DNA of 64,000 bases from Paraescarpia echinospica (taxonomy: Eukaryota; Annelida; Polychaeta; Sabellida; Siboglinidae). The translations under genes and the position numbers were made by a program. The stretch spans positions 1 through 64,000 of the forward strand of contig JAHLWY010000254.1 of NCBI GenBank assembly GCA_020002185.1, given 5' to 3'. Positions 1 through 9,072 of the stretch are shown one piece after another; position 1 is the stretch's first letter; every line of letters starts with the position of its first letter. Below the pieces are notes generated by a model that was given only the letters and a program-made list of their open reading frames with translations, was not told the DNA's origin and ran no database searches.

Positions 1-406
1 TAAGTTTGATTATATATTCGACATATACAACAATTATTATTACTGTACGTGCATGGTTGAACCTCTTGTATTAATAAGGAGGGCTCATACATACGCATGT
101 GCAAACAATTAAGACCGGCATACCATTAAACTGTTGTTAATTTATCTTAGCTATTTTTTCTGTTCTATTCTGTTCCTGAGTAATATGTCGTCAACATAAA
201 CTGGATTACGATAAACTATACTTCATTAGATTGTCTAAAACTTCATCGCACAGGTACAATAAATATCGAATATAACGAACTCGCTTATAACTCGCCAATA
301 ACAAATAAACAAACCTGTCCCAAGTTTTTGTTATTGGATGTCTGATGAATTTCTGCACAAATAACGAATTTTAATAATGAACTTTCGAACATAACGAACC
401 ATTTTA
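1..406. other. AT-rich non-coding stretch
   Basis: No gene is seen. The stretch contains several short CGTTAT/TTCGA-like words, and the 62-codon minus-strand frame at 285-473 runs into the adjacent hairpin, so I treat it as chance. Copies lie at 40,753-41,158 and 57,900-58,305. Confidence 0.6.
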
Positions 407-505
407 TTCTAAATAACAATTTCAACCTTACATAAACATTTGAATACATAGAGTGATAATCAATGGTATTCAACGTTTATGTAAGCTTGAAATTGTTATT
501 TAGAA
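407..505. repeat. Long hairpin (inverted repeat, copy 1)
   Basis: Arms 407-447 and 466-505 are about 40 bases each, complementary apart from two or three differences, with an 18-base loop. The arms begin TTCTAAATAACAATTTCAA and end in GAATAC/GTATTC. The form suits a fold-back or MITE-like element beside the CATT minisatellite. I see no clear target-site duplication. Confidence 0.85.
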
Positions 506-507
506 TA

Positions 508-1013
508 CGCTGTTCAATGGTTTGTTGAATTGTTTTCAACAATATGCTTCAGTGGTATACCATTCGATGTAATCCAGTGGTATTCTGAATGGTTTACCAA
601 TGGTATACCATAGAACGGTATAATAAATTATACTGGCAAATACCATTGAAAACCATTTAAAATACAATTCAATGATATTTTGAATATTTGATTCAATACC
701 ATTGGTTTGAAGACCATTCAGAATACAATTGAATGATATTTTGAATGAGATTATGAATGACCCTCAGTGGTAAACCATTCGATGATATACCACAGAGGAC
801 CATTTAATACGATTGGATTAAATACCATTCAAATACTCTTGGCCTTAATACCCCCTAATATCCTTGAAATCCATTCAGAATACAATTGAACAGTACAAAA
901 AGGGTTAATTACAAGGACCATTCAAAATACCATTGAAGACCATTCAAATACCATTGGCCATAATACACCCTAATACCATCCAATGATATTTGAGTGGTAT
1001 TTTTGTAAGGGAT
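508..1013. repeat. CATT-type quasi-palindromic minisatellite (copy 1)
   Basis: A degenerate run built from short words such as ACCATTCAATGGTAT, ATACCATTGA and AATGGTATTTGAA. Many are small palindromes, so either strand reads alike. The right edge ends in the word TTTTTGTAAGGGAT. The same edge word, inverted, starts the array at 49,284, so the two belong to one family. No coding potential is seen. Confidence 0.85.
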
Positions 1014-1073
1014 TGATGAGCCTGCGTGTTGTAACTTAAAATCGCCGTATCGCTGGGTGTCCGATCGTAAATA

Positions 1074-2047
1074 ATGTTGAAAAATACTACTATTTTCGCA
1101 ATGGATGTCTACGAATTTAACAACGCAAAACCTACCATTATAAGTGCGGTGATCGTCTTAATCATCATCATGAATGCTCTCGTCATCGCTGTCACCGCCC
1201 AGGTATCATGCACTGCGCGAGGACCGCACTGGACTATTCAAGTTTTCGCTGTGCGTCGCCGACTTGGTAGGTGGTTGCACGGCCATGCCGATCAGCCACC
1301 TTGTGATCAGATGCCACCCCAAGCATACGCCGCACGACCGAATATCTGCCCGAAACACAAATGTTCTGCTACTGGTGGTTCGGATTCATCTTACTCTACA
1401 GCCTCAGCTGCGTGGCCCTGTCGAAGATGATCGCCATATTGAAACCGTTCCGCTATGAGCAACTCCTCACCCGCAATCGTTGCTACGGTATCATCGTCTT
1501 CACGTGGGTAATCGGCGCCGCGCAGGCTGCGGCGAAGTACTCGATAAACGCCACGTGGAACATGTCGATGTATACATACGGGGTACCAAAAAAATTTAAA
1601 CAAGTGTCAACACTGATTCTCTTCACATATATTCTAGCTGTCAACATTCCCGTCATTCCTCTGACCTTTGCCACCATCAGAATCCTGGTCGTCGTTGTGC
1701 GGACACATGCAGAGACAGATAGCAGACAAGGTACTGTCGTTAGGCAATAGGGTCAGACGTGACGCTGGAAACACTGGCTTGGTGACAGATTCGATCGGCT
1801 AAAAATATACTCATTATCTGTTTCGTTTCTCTGGCGCTAAATGTTCCCCTTTTGACATTTGCTGTGTTACGTCATGCCATCCACGACGAGAGAATCACTA
1901 ACGTGTTTCGCTTCATGCAGCACTATGTGGATTTACAGTTGCAATTCCCTCATGAACAGTTTCTTGTATCTCGTTTTGTACCATTCAGTGAGAAAGAAGA
2001 TCATATATATTGTTACGGACATGAGAGATGTACTCCGTAGAGATTAG
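1074..2047 (+). pseudogene. Rhodopsin-class GPCR pseudogene (copy 1)
   Basis: An intronless seven-transmembrane receptor relic spread over several frames. TM1 is in the frame opening at 1,074 (about residues 15-40). TM2 is in the frame of 1,174, with the words LFKFSLCVADLVGG. TM3 to TM5 are in the frame of 1,361, with AILKPFRY after TM3 and a second hydrophobic pair to about 1,700. TM6 is near 1,805-1,870 in the frame of 1,852. TM7 and helix 8 are in the frame of 1,859, with NSLMNSFLYLV in place of NPxxY. The D-R-Y position after TM3 reads S-K-M. There are at least four frame changes and a stop at 1,750, so no receptor can be made. All three copies share the breaks, so inactivation came before duplication. 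Ligand class cannot be told. Confidence 0.8.
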
Positions 2048-2106
2048 CCAGACACGAGATTGATGAATATTGCAAAAGTGGCTAACATTGCATTATGAGA
2101 TCTTTC

Positions 2107-2296
2107 TAGGAAATAATTAACACTCCCGCTTACTACTTACAGATCTACAATAGACGCTCCCCGTAACCGGAAGCCTCCGGGCCGCGATTGACTGTATTCC
2201 ACCACACCAGTAACAGCTTGTTTGATTATTGTATCATTAGACCGGATTGACTATTAAATACGTGATTAAATGCAAGAGAACTTCGTTCTTCTTTAT
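2107..2296 (+). repeat. 5' LTR, copy 1
   Basis: Matches 7,489-7,678 over 190 bases with few differences. The clearest is TTAACACTCCC here against TGAACACTCCC in the 3' LTR. It holds two ATTAAA words near the 3' end, possible polyadenylation signals, and the hairpin AGAACTTCGTTCT close to the end. The ends, TAGG...TTAT, are set by the flanking TTTC duplication; they are not the usual TG...CA. Confidence 0.88.
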
Positions 2297-2380
2297 AATC
2301 AAACACTGCTGAGACGGCGCAGATAAGTACGGGACGGCTATTCGATGGAGAAACTGGTAAATAGACAAATTTACTGAATA

Positions 2381-2490
2381 CCGTCGGCAGCCATCAGCAG
2401 CCGTCTGCAGCCGCTAGAATCCGTCGGCAGCCGTCGGCAGCCGTCGACAGCCGTCGGAAATCGTCGGAAACCGTCGGAAACTGTTGGCAG
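2381..2490 (+). repeat. Decamer array in retrotransposon leader, copy 1
   Basis: Eleven tandem 10-mers related to CCGTCGGCAG run in exact register from 2,381 to 2,490 and pass into the open gag frame. Variants include CCATCAGCAG, CCGTCTGCAG and CCGTCGGAAA. Copy 2 also has eleven units; copy 3 has ten. Ten is not a multiple of three, so unit number changes the frame upstream of gag. Confidence 0.88.
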
Positions 2491-2576
2491 CGACAGCAAG
2501 CTGCGCAACTATTGATAACATTGAAGCCCTACGGACTCTGCCATTCAACTGTCTAGAGCCAGATAACACTGCAAAC

Positions 2577-4646
2577 ATGGTGATTGAGGTTGCGTGTCCA
2601 TTCCCAGGATGTGACCACGTATCACGGAACGACGACGCTGCAATAATAGTCGAGCTCCTAAAGATTCATGGGTTGACACACTCGATTCATGCCGCGGCGA
2701 CACCTGGTGGGAAAATGGAAAAGCTCAAACGCCCTACCGTATCGTTAGCTGGTACGTCAGAAACCTGGGCATACTTTGAAACCAGGTGGGGCGAATATCG
2801 AGACGGCACACGCCTCCGGGGAGACGACATCGTTGTTCAGCTATTGGAGTGTTGTGATGACGAACTGAGACGGGACCTCACTCGTTCAAACGGAGGTTCC
2901 ATGGTCGGAGGCACCGAGGTAAACGTGTTAGCGGCGATGAAGGCACTCGCGGTACGCAGTGAGAACATCATGGTGGCACGGTACGCATTACATGACATGC
3001 GCCAGGGACGCGAGGAACAAATTCGATCATTCTACGCCCGAATCAAGGGTCAAGCTGACACCTGTGATTACCGAATCAAGTGCACCAAAGCAGAGTGCGA
3101 CGAGATGGTCGACTTCGCCGGCAAGATATTGCGCGACGTACTCGCTCGCGGTATAGTGGACGACGAGATTCAGTTGGATTTGATAAGCGACCAGAACCAA
3201 AAGATGAAGATCGAGGAGATGATTAAGTTCGTCGAGGCGCGTGAGTCAGGCAAGCGATCGGCATCGCGCCTGCTGGATACCCCGAGTGTTAACGCGGCGA
3301 GTAGTACATACCGCCGCAATAAGCAACATAAAGTGCGAACCAGGGGCGCGGCGACAACTAAGCCGATACCTGATCCGAAGCCCGAACATACGTTCGACCC
3401 CACGGCATTGTGTTGGTTCTGCGCGGAGAAGGGCCACGGTAAGAACCCGCCGTGGAGCATAAGGAGAAGCCAATGCCCAGCGTACGACAAGCGATGTGGT
3501 AAATGCAAGAACGTGAACCACATAGAACGCGCTTGCCTCGTCAAGGCGTACGCCCGCCGGCCGACTGAGACCGCCGAGACAAGTGACGAACAGTCCGCGG
3601 CCTTCGAACCGTGCACGATGGTAAACGGACCGGTTGCCGACGTCAAGGCAATCGCACTAGACCACCATCTGTACGATAACCTTTGTGACAGGTGGAATAA
3701 ACGCGCATCCGACCCGCAGCCGTACGTCCGGGTCTACGTCGGAGCATTCGAGGAGGATTACCGTGCCCTCGGTTTCGCGCTCAGGAAGCGAGTAAGCGCC
3801 GCCGAACTCCCCGCGATGGCAGATACCGGATGCCAGAGCTGCCTAATGGGCATACAAGTGGCCGAGAGGATGGGGCTCAATGCAGACGACCTCATACCGG
3901 TCACCATGACGATGAGAGCGGCGAACGAGGGAGGGATACCTATCCTCGGAGCGATGGTGGTGCGATTCTCGGGTACCGACAGCCGGGCCATAACGCATGA
4001 GACACGACAAATCGCCTGCATCACCAACACATCAGATCGTATCTTCCTGTCACTGGCCGCGTGCATCGACCTGGGGATGATTAGCGAGACATTCCCTACC
4101 ATTGGCGAGGTCATTGCATCAGATGACGCAGCCACTCCAACCCCATGCCCATGCACACCGCGCACAGCACCGCCGCCACTCCCCAAGGGCCTACCGATGC
4201 CCGCGACCGAGGAGAACCGAGCAGCGATCGAGTCGTGGCTGAAGAGGCGGTACGCGGCGAGCACATTCAACACATGTACCCACCAAACACTGCCCATGAT
4301 GTCGGGCCCACCCTTGCGACTGATGATAGACAAGGATGCGACACCTGTCGCACGACACAGTCCAATACCGGTGGCCGTGCACTGGCAGGACGAGGTCAAG
4401 GCCGGCTTGGACGAGGATGTACGTCTCGGTGTGCTCGAGAAGGTACCAGTCGGCGATCGGGTCACATGGTGCCACCGTATGGTGATTTGTGCCAAAAAGA
4501 ATGGCAAGCCAAGACGCACGGTGGACTTTCAGGCATTAAATGTACATGCGGCACGTGAAACCCACCAAACCCCATCCCCGTTCCATCAGGCGCGAGGTGT
4601 CCCCGAGAACAAGCGCAAGACGGTATTCGACGCTTGGAATGGGTAA
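2577..4646 (+). CDS. Gag-protease-RT(N-terminal) polyprotein, copy 1
   Basis: The start is the first in-frame ATG. The frame is open further upstream, through the decamer array, so a non-AUG or upstream start is possible. Order: an acidic/basic Gag region; zinc knuckles, one expanded (CWFC, then H, then a distant C) and one regular (CGKCKNVNHIERAC, CX2CX4HX4C) at roughly residues 280-325; an aspartic protease with the DTG triad at about residue 425; then the start of reverse transcriptase, with the word RRTVDFQALN. The frame ends at a TAA after F-D-A-W-N-G, inside the conserved RT core, so this is a nonsense mutation and not a natural C-terminus. Pol continues in the same frame just after it. 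The third copy has TAT there, which supports loss of a tyrosine. Confidence 0.85.
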   Translation: MVIEVACPFPGCDHVSRNDDAAIIVELLKIHGLTHSIHAAATPGGKMEKLKRPTVSLAGTSETWAYFETRWGEYRDGTRLRGDDIVVQLLECCDDELRRDLTRSNGGSMVGGTEVNVLAAMKALAVRSENIMVARYALHDMRQGREEQIRSFYARIKGQADTCDYRIKCTKAECDEMVDFAGKILRDVLARGIVDDEIQLDLISDQNQKMKIEEMIKFVEARESGKRSASRLLDTPSVNAASSTYRRNKQHKVRTRGAATTKPIPDPKPEHTFDPTALCWFCAEKGHGKNPPWSIRRSQCPAYDKRCGKCKNVNHIERACLVKAYARRPTETAETSDEQSAAFEPCTMVNGPVADVKAIALDHHLYDNLCDRWNKRASDPQPYVRVYVGAFEEDYRALGFALRKRVSAAELPAMADTGCQSCLMGIQVAERMGLNADDLIPVTMTMRAANEGGIPILGAMVVRFSGTDSRAITHETRQIACITNTSDRIFLSLAACIDLGMISETFPTIGEVIASDDAATPTPCPCTPRTAPPPLPKGLPMPATEENRAAIESWLKRRYAASTFNTCTHQTLPMMSGPPLRLMIDKDATPVARHSPIPVAVHWQDEVKAGLDEDVRLGVLEKVPVGDRVTWCHRMVICAKKNGKPRRTVDFQALNVHAARETHQTPSPFHQARGVPENKRKTVFDAWNG

Positions 4647-4652
4647 CACAGC

Positions 4653-5882
4653 GTGCGTCTGCACGAGGACGATAAACACCTGACGACGTTCATCACGCCG
4701 TGGGGACGTTACCGCTACTGTGTCGCTCCACAGGGGTATCGCGCGTCGGGCGACGGCTACACTCGCCGATACGACGAGATTGTCTCGGGGATAGACGACC
4801 ACACGAAATGCATCGACGACGCCCTGCTCTGGTCGGATAGTATCGCCGACAGCTTCCACCAGGCCGTGCAATGGCTTGACGTGTGCGGTCGGAATGGCAT
4901 AACCCTGAACCCGGGGAAATTCGTCTTTAGCAGCCCCGTCGTGGATTTTGCGGGATTCACCATCACAATGGACAGCGTACTACCCAGCCCGAAATATTCT
5001 GATGCAATCCTGAACTTCCCCGTGCCACGTAACATTCACGACATCCGCTCATGGTTCGGTCTCGTGAACCAGGTCTCATACGCCTTCAGCATGGCGGAAC
5101 GAATGCTACCGTTCCGCGCACTCCTGAAGGCGGGCCAACAATTTCGATGGGACACGGAGCTTCAGGAGATATTCGATGAGTCGAAGGAACACATCGTCCA
5201 GGAAATCGAGACCGGCGTCAGGATATTCGACAAGAGCAAGCCGACCTGCATCGCCACCGACTGGTCGAAAACCGGAATCGGCTTCTGGCTACTGCAGAAG
5301 CACTGTGGTTGCACGCCGGTGAAACCGTTCTGCTGCAACGGCGGCTGGAAAGTGACCCTGGTCGGTAGCCGATTTACACACGCGGCGGAATCGCGCTACG
5401 CCCCGATTGAAGGCGAGGCACTGGCAGTCGCCGACGCACTGGATAAAGCACGCTACTTCGTGCTTGGTTGCGAGGATCTCATCATCGCGGTCGATCACAA
5501 GCCACTCTTGAAGATCTTCGGCGATCGCTCCCTGGAGGATATACCGAACTCGCGACTACGTAACTTGAAAGAGAAAACACTGCGATACCGCTTCCGTGTT
5601 ACTCACGTGCCGGGTATGAAAAACAAAGCAGCCGACGCAATGTCACGCCGCCCTACGGGGCGCCCGGTGAAGACGGACCTCCCGGACGATCACGCATCAC
5701 TATCGGATATCCTATGGGGTCACACTCACCCCGACGCACTGCTTTTGGTCAGAACACACGAACCAGACGACGCTGATTCGGAACTACTGACACACCGTGA
5801 CGCCACCGGGATACTGGGGTCGGTGACATGGGATCGCGTGAGAGGCCACCGCGAGCAACCCCGACATGCACTTACTCACTGA
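4653..5882 (+). CDS. RT core and RNase H fragment of pol, copy 1
   Basis: Same frame as the gag-protease ORF, resuming after its TAA; there is no start codon of its own. The RT core shows FITPWGRYRY, APQGY and the catalytic box C-I-D-D with C in place of the usual Y or F. RNase H follows, with ATDWSKTGIG, a later E-x-x-A-L-A-V stretch, VDHKPL and the end motif NKAADAMSRR. The frame runs off at 5,882, because two bases (GA) are missing near 5,840-5,845 compared with the copies at 33,768-36,506 and near 63,410. The last residues are therefore out-of-frame sequence. It is not expected to make a working enzyme. Confidence 0.85.
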   Translation: MRLHEDDKHLTTFITPWGRYRYCVAPQGYRASGDGYTRRYDEIVSGIDDHTKCIDDALLWSDSIADSFHQAVQWLDVCGRNGITLNPGKFVFSSPVVDFAGFTITMDSVLPSPKYSDAILNFPVPRNIHDIRSWFGLVNQVSYAFSMAERMLPFRALLKAGQQFRWDTELQEIFDESKEHIVQEIETGVRIFDKSKPTCIATDWSKTGIGFWLLQKHCGCTPVKPFCCNGGWKVTLVGSRFTHAAESRYAPIEGEALAVADALDKARYFVLGCEDLIIAVDHKPLLKIFGDRSLEDIPNSRLRNLKEKTLRYRFRVTHVPGMKNKAADAMSRRPTGRPVKTDLPDDHASLSDILWGHTHPDALLLVRTHEPDDADSELLTHRDATGILGSVTWDRVRGHREQPRHALTH

Positions 5883-7389
5883 ACTGATCGAGGACGGCAT
5901 GCCGAAGACTCGGAGCGAGATGCCAGTGTCCATCCGACAGTTTCACCTGTACCGACACGAGCTGTCGACGACCGACGGCGTAGCCATCTATAAGGATCGT
6001 ATCATCATCCCACTCGCGCTACGACACGCCGTGCTGGCCGCCCTCCACGCAGCACACCAGGGCGTGTCTATGATGACGGCAAGAGCGGAAACATCGATAT
6101 TCTGGCCCGGTATGACAGAGGACATCGCCAAGGTCCGCAACGAATGCGAGCACTGCCATCGCATGGCCCCGTCCCAGCCAGCCGCGCCGCCCACCCGGCC
6201 CATATTGCCCGTCTACCCGTTCCAGGCGATATGCTCCGACTTCTTCTCGTACAAGGGCGTGCACTACGTAGTAGTTGTCGATCGCTACTCGAATTGGCCC
6301 ATCATCGCGAAGGCATCGGCGGGCGGGGCTGGCCTGGTTAACATTCTGAGACAGACTTTCGTGACCTACGGGACACCGGAGGAGCTTGCATCGGACGGCG
6401 GTCCAGAATACACATCGACCGACACCCGCCAGTTCTTACGCACATGGGGCGTGAAACATAGGCTGTCCTCAGTCGCCTTCCCCCATAGCAATTGCCGCGC
6501 GGAGGTCGCTGTTAAGACAATGAAGCGCTTGATAACGGACAACACCGGCGGGAAGGGCGATCTGGACACAGATGCAGTACAGCGAGCGGTCTTACAATAC
6601 CGCAACACGCCAGACCCAGACACTAAGATATCACCAGCAATGTGTGTATTTGGTCGCATGATACGTGACTTCATCCCGGTGATCCCCGGCAAGTATCTCC
6701 CCCACGACACCTGGCGCGACACACTACGTGCCCGCGAAGACGCACTCCGCAAAAGGCACATCAAGACGCACGAGTACTGGAGCGAACACACCAGGCGCCT
6801 GCCCGCACTGGCAGTGGGTGACTATGTCCGCATCCAGAACCAAACTGGACAACACCCGAACAAATGGGACCGCACCGGCACGGTCGTGGAAGTCAAACAG
6901 CATGACCAATACCAGGTCAAAGTCGATGGATCCGGTCGCGTGACGCTCCGCAACCGTCGTTTCCTACGGAAGTTCACACCGATCACTTCCCCGGAACCGC
7001 CTCGGCCAATCGATGTAGACCTCGGCACGAGACTAGCCCCGACCCCGCCGCCCCCACGTACGATCCCACCGATGTTGCCATCGCCGCCCGACGTGGCCCC
7101 CACCACACCTGCTGGCCCGGCTCCGGCCCCAGACGTGACTCACCGCTCACCGTCTCACGGCTCACCATCTCCCGTGGCCCCTACGGCTGTCACTACGCCG
7201 TCACACCACCCTACACTGGCCATCGCTACCCCGAGCCGCCCGATAATGCCGAGCTCGATACCACCAGCTAGACGTATCATACCGCTGACGTCACCGTTGC
7301 CACCCAAGGCACCTCCAGAACCTGCTGTGAGACGCTCCAACCGTGAACCCAAGGCACCGGGTTGGCACACTGATAACGAGATGAAATGA
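5866..7389 (+). CDS. Integrase and C-terminal tail of pol, copy 1
   Basis: Separated from the RT-RNase H part by a 2-base deletion; in the inverted copy the two are one frame. An H2C2 zinc-binding domain has two histidines near residues 53 and 64 and the pair CEHC near 98. The DDE core has its first D in ICSDFF, the second in ASDGGPEY and the E in CRAEVAVK. A GPY/F-like module follows (WDRTGTVVEV, then VTLRNRRFLRKF). The last 120 or so residues are proline-, serine- and threonine-rich and end in charged residues. The integrase part is intact as a domain, but it has no upstream polyprotein to be cut from. Confidence 0.85.
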   Translation: MHLLTELIEDGMPKTRSEMPVSIRQFHLYRHELSTTDGVAIYKDRIIIPLALRHAVLAALHAAHQGVSMMTARAETSIFWPGMTEDIAKVRNECEHCHRMAPSQPAAPPTRPILPVYPFQAICSDFFSYKGVHYVVVVDRYSNWPIIAKASAGGAGLVNILRQTFVTYGTPEELASDGGPEYTSTDTRQFLRTWGVKHRLSSVAFPHSNCRAEVAVKTMKRLITDNTGGKGDLDTDAVQRAVLQYRNTPDPDTKISPAMCVFGRMIRDFIPVIPGKYLPHDTWRDTLRAREDALRKRHIKTHEYWSEHTRRLPALAVGDYVRIQNQTGQHPNKWDRTGTVVEVKQHDQYQVKVDGSGRVTLRNRRFLRKFTPITSPEPPRPIDVDLGTRLAPTPPPPRTIPPMLPSPPDVAPTTPAGPAPAPDVTHRSPSHGSPSPVAPTAVTTPSHHPTLAIATPSRPIMPSSIPPARRIIPLTSPLPPKAPPEPAVRRSNREPKAPGWHTDNEMK

Positions 7390-7488
7390 ACTTTCAGTAA
7401 GACTTATAGCATTAAAATGTTTAATCACGCCATTCTAAATGTTCTCAGCTTATTACTCAGACACTCTTCGTAAAAGCTTAGAGGGAGA

Positions 7489-7678
7489 TAGGAAATAATG
7501 AACACTCCCGCTTACTACTTACATATCTACAATAGACGCTCCCCGTAACCGGAAGCCTCCGGGCCGCGATTGACTGTATTCCACCACACCAGTAACAGCT
7601 TGTTTGATTATTGTATCATTAGACCGGATTGACTATTAAATACGTGATTAAATGCAAGAGAACTTCGTTCTTCTTTAT
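7489..7678 (+). repeat. 3' LTR, copy 1
   Basis: 190 bases matching the 5' LTR. It follows the purine tract AGAGGGAGA at 7,480-7,488 and is followed at once by TTTC, the same four bases that precede the 5' LTR. Confidence 0.88.
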
Positions 7679-7682
7679 TTTC

Positions 7683-8043
7683 ATATTTCAAATACAAATT
7701 ACCAGTGAATCTACAGGCCCCATAAACTGTATATCACTTTCTCAACTCGATATAAACTTGTTTTACATAATATGAAATTTTAAGATAAACTTGCGTAAAA
7801 GACGAACAATTAAACTCGCGTGTCATACATTTATTGTTCCGCTTGTCGGACATAGCGACCGTAATTTTGTAAAAACATAATTTATTGAATAAAATAAAAT
7901 CTCACAGTGATATATATATATATATATATATACGGTAGCAAGTACGACCAAAATGAATTATTATTAATAAGTAAATGTTGCTCACGTTGAACATATTCAG
8001 AATGCACCTTTATACGCCAACTTGCCTGTTGCGTTACCCGGAA
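7683..8043. other. AT-rich DNA with a short (TA)n
   Basis: No gene is seen. A (TA)n run near 7,911-7,932 is longer than its partner near 33,232-33,247, one of the few differences between the arms here. Confidence 0.6.
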
Positions 8044-8286
8044 TCATAAACCTTTATTAAGGAGTAAGTAATCATCAATAGGAAGTTCGATGAATGAGCT
8101 GTACAGCGTCCCTGTGGTAGTCTTGATTGCGGAAACAGTACGGTCGCGCACAAATCCGAGGAATTGTTGGTTTGCGTCTTCCTCGCAAGCCAGGGCTGTT
8201 TGCCATGCAAAATTAGTCCTGGCAGATCTCATACGCGAAGTGCGGAAGTTAGCTGAGTCCATTCTCGAGCGCCAGGGGTCGCTCAT
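8044..8286 (-). CDS. Unrecognised 80-codon ORF (copy 1)
   Basis: Opens with ATG and encodes an unrecognised polar protein: an arginine-rich start, then the word QFLGFVRDRTVSAIKTTTG and the ending DDYLLLNKGL. It has no signal peptide, membrane segment or motif I can name. It is more GC-rich than its surroundings and is unbroken in both arms (partner 32,877-33,119, plus strand). Those two facts are the only support for it being a gene or exon. It could equally be a fragment of an unknown mobile element. Confidence 0.25.
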   Translation of the reverse strand: MSDPWRSRMDSANFRTSRMRSARTNFAWQTALACEEDANQQFLGFVRDRTVSAIKTTTGTLYSSFIELPIDDYLLLNKGL

Positions 8287-8550
8287 GCTGATTACTTCAG
8301 TGCCAGCCAGCAGTACCCCATGGCTGATTGCTTTGCGAAACTCTGAATTTAAGCTCAGCCTATGAAATCGCTCACTACAACAGTGAATGTCGGCAGGTCA
8401 GGTTGTCATAATAAAAACTAATTTCAACCACCCTTGGCTCGTGTTACATGCAATGTTTAAGAAGTAGAAGCAATTATTCGAATACACAATACCGCTCAGC
8501 TGCTCCTGCTAATGGGCGAACGGGTCGTTATATATTGGGATTCCGAGAAA
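8287..8550. other. Non-coding stretch
   Basis: I see nothing beyond ordinary AT-rich sequence between the small ORF and dispersed repeat R1. Confidence 0.5.
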
Positions 8551-9072
8551 TCCATCTTGAGACTTGAACAATTCTGAACTAACCACGTGATTATTGATAT
8601 TATGATGTTGAAGCTTCATTACACTAACTACCGAAACCAGAAACTATATCAATTCGCGCGATCTTTAACTTTCTGTCTTACGTTATAAAAAATGTACACA
8701 CACATGTCGATAAAGAGCAAAATTCACAAAACAAACTAAACTAAAATTCGACATCTCTGGCGGTGGCAACCTGTAGTTTTCATATATTATTCAAAATATG
8801 TATCTAGGCTATAAGTAATATACTGCCTATACTTATGCAATAGTAAGTGTACACTATATTTAATATGTGGAGAAGTTTGGTGGCTATCCTATATTATACT
8901 ATAATTTTATAGATAATAGTATACTGTAGACAGTGTAGTCTATAGCCTAGCCTAGGGCTAGGTGGTCGTTATCATAGTAGAACTTAGTCTTAGGTCACAA
9001 AGTAAACTCGCCTCGCCTACATTCTTAATATTAGAATCAAAAGACGAGAGTCTGATAATTAACAAAACAATT
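8551..9072 (-). repeat. Dispersed repeat R1, left-arm copy
   Basis: On the minus strand this reads from TTGTTTTGTTAATTATCAG through CGACCACCTAG, a TATAGTATAATATAGG section, GCCACCGCCAGAGATGTCG and CACGTGGTTAGTTCAG. Parts of the same sequence recur in S1 at 18,445-18,622, 19,767-19,938, 20,491-20,585 and 20,881-21,105. The GCCACCGCCAGAGATGTCG part is one terminal repeat of the MITEs at 20,016 and 20,651; the other end has been lost here. Confidence 0.8.

Larger units (their letters stand above)
2107..7678 (+). mobile_element. Ty3/gypsy LTR retrotransposon, copy 1
   Basis: A complete 5.57-kb element: 190-bp LTRs at 2,107-2,296 and 7,489-7,678, a TTTC target duplication at 2,103-2,106 and 7,679-7,682, a decamer-repeat leader, then gag, protease, reverse transcriptase, RNase H and integrase in a single frame, and a purine tract AGAGGGAGA before the 3' LTR. 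The order RT-RNase H-integrase and the C-terminal GPY/F-like module place it in Ty3/gypsy. The ORF region is GC-rich against AT-rich flanks. This copy is dead: an in-frame TAA at 4,644-4,646 lies in the RT core, and a GA loss near 5,840-5,845 shifts frame before the integrase. Confidence 0.95.

Noticed and set aside
2107..2120. LTR starting at TGAACACTCCC with TG...CA ends
   Set aside because: The nine bases before it (AGGAAATAA) are shared by both LTRs, and only TAGG...TTAT gives two 190-bp LTRs with a matching TTTC duplication.
3170..4519. Long minus-strand frames (158 and 253 codons) across gag and protease, with mirrors
   Set aside because: Antisense of a GC-rich coding frame that has clear knuckle, protease and RT motifs on the other strand.
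4644..4646. TAA between the two pol parts as a programmed readthrough site
   Set aside because: It lies inside the conserved RT core, and copy 3 has TAT at the same place, so a plain nonsense mutation fits better.
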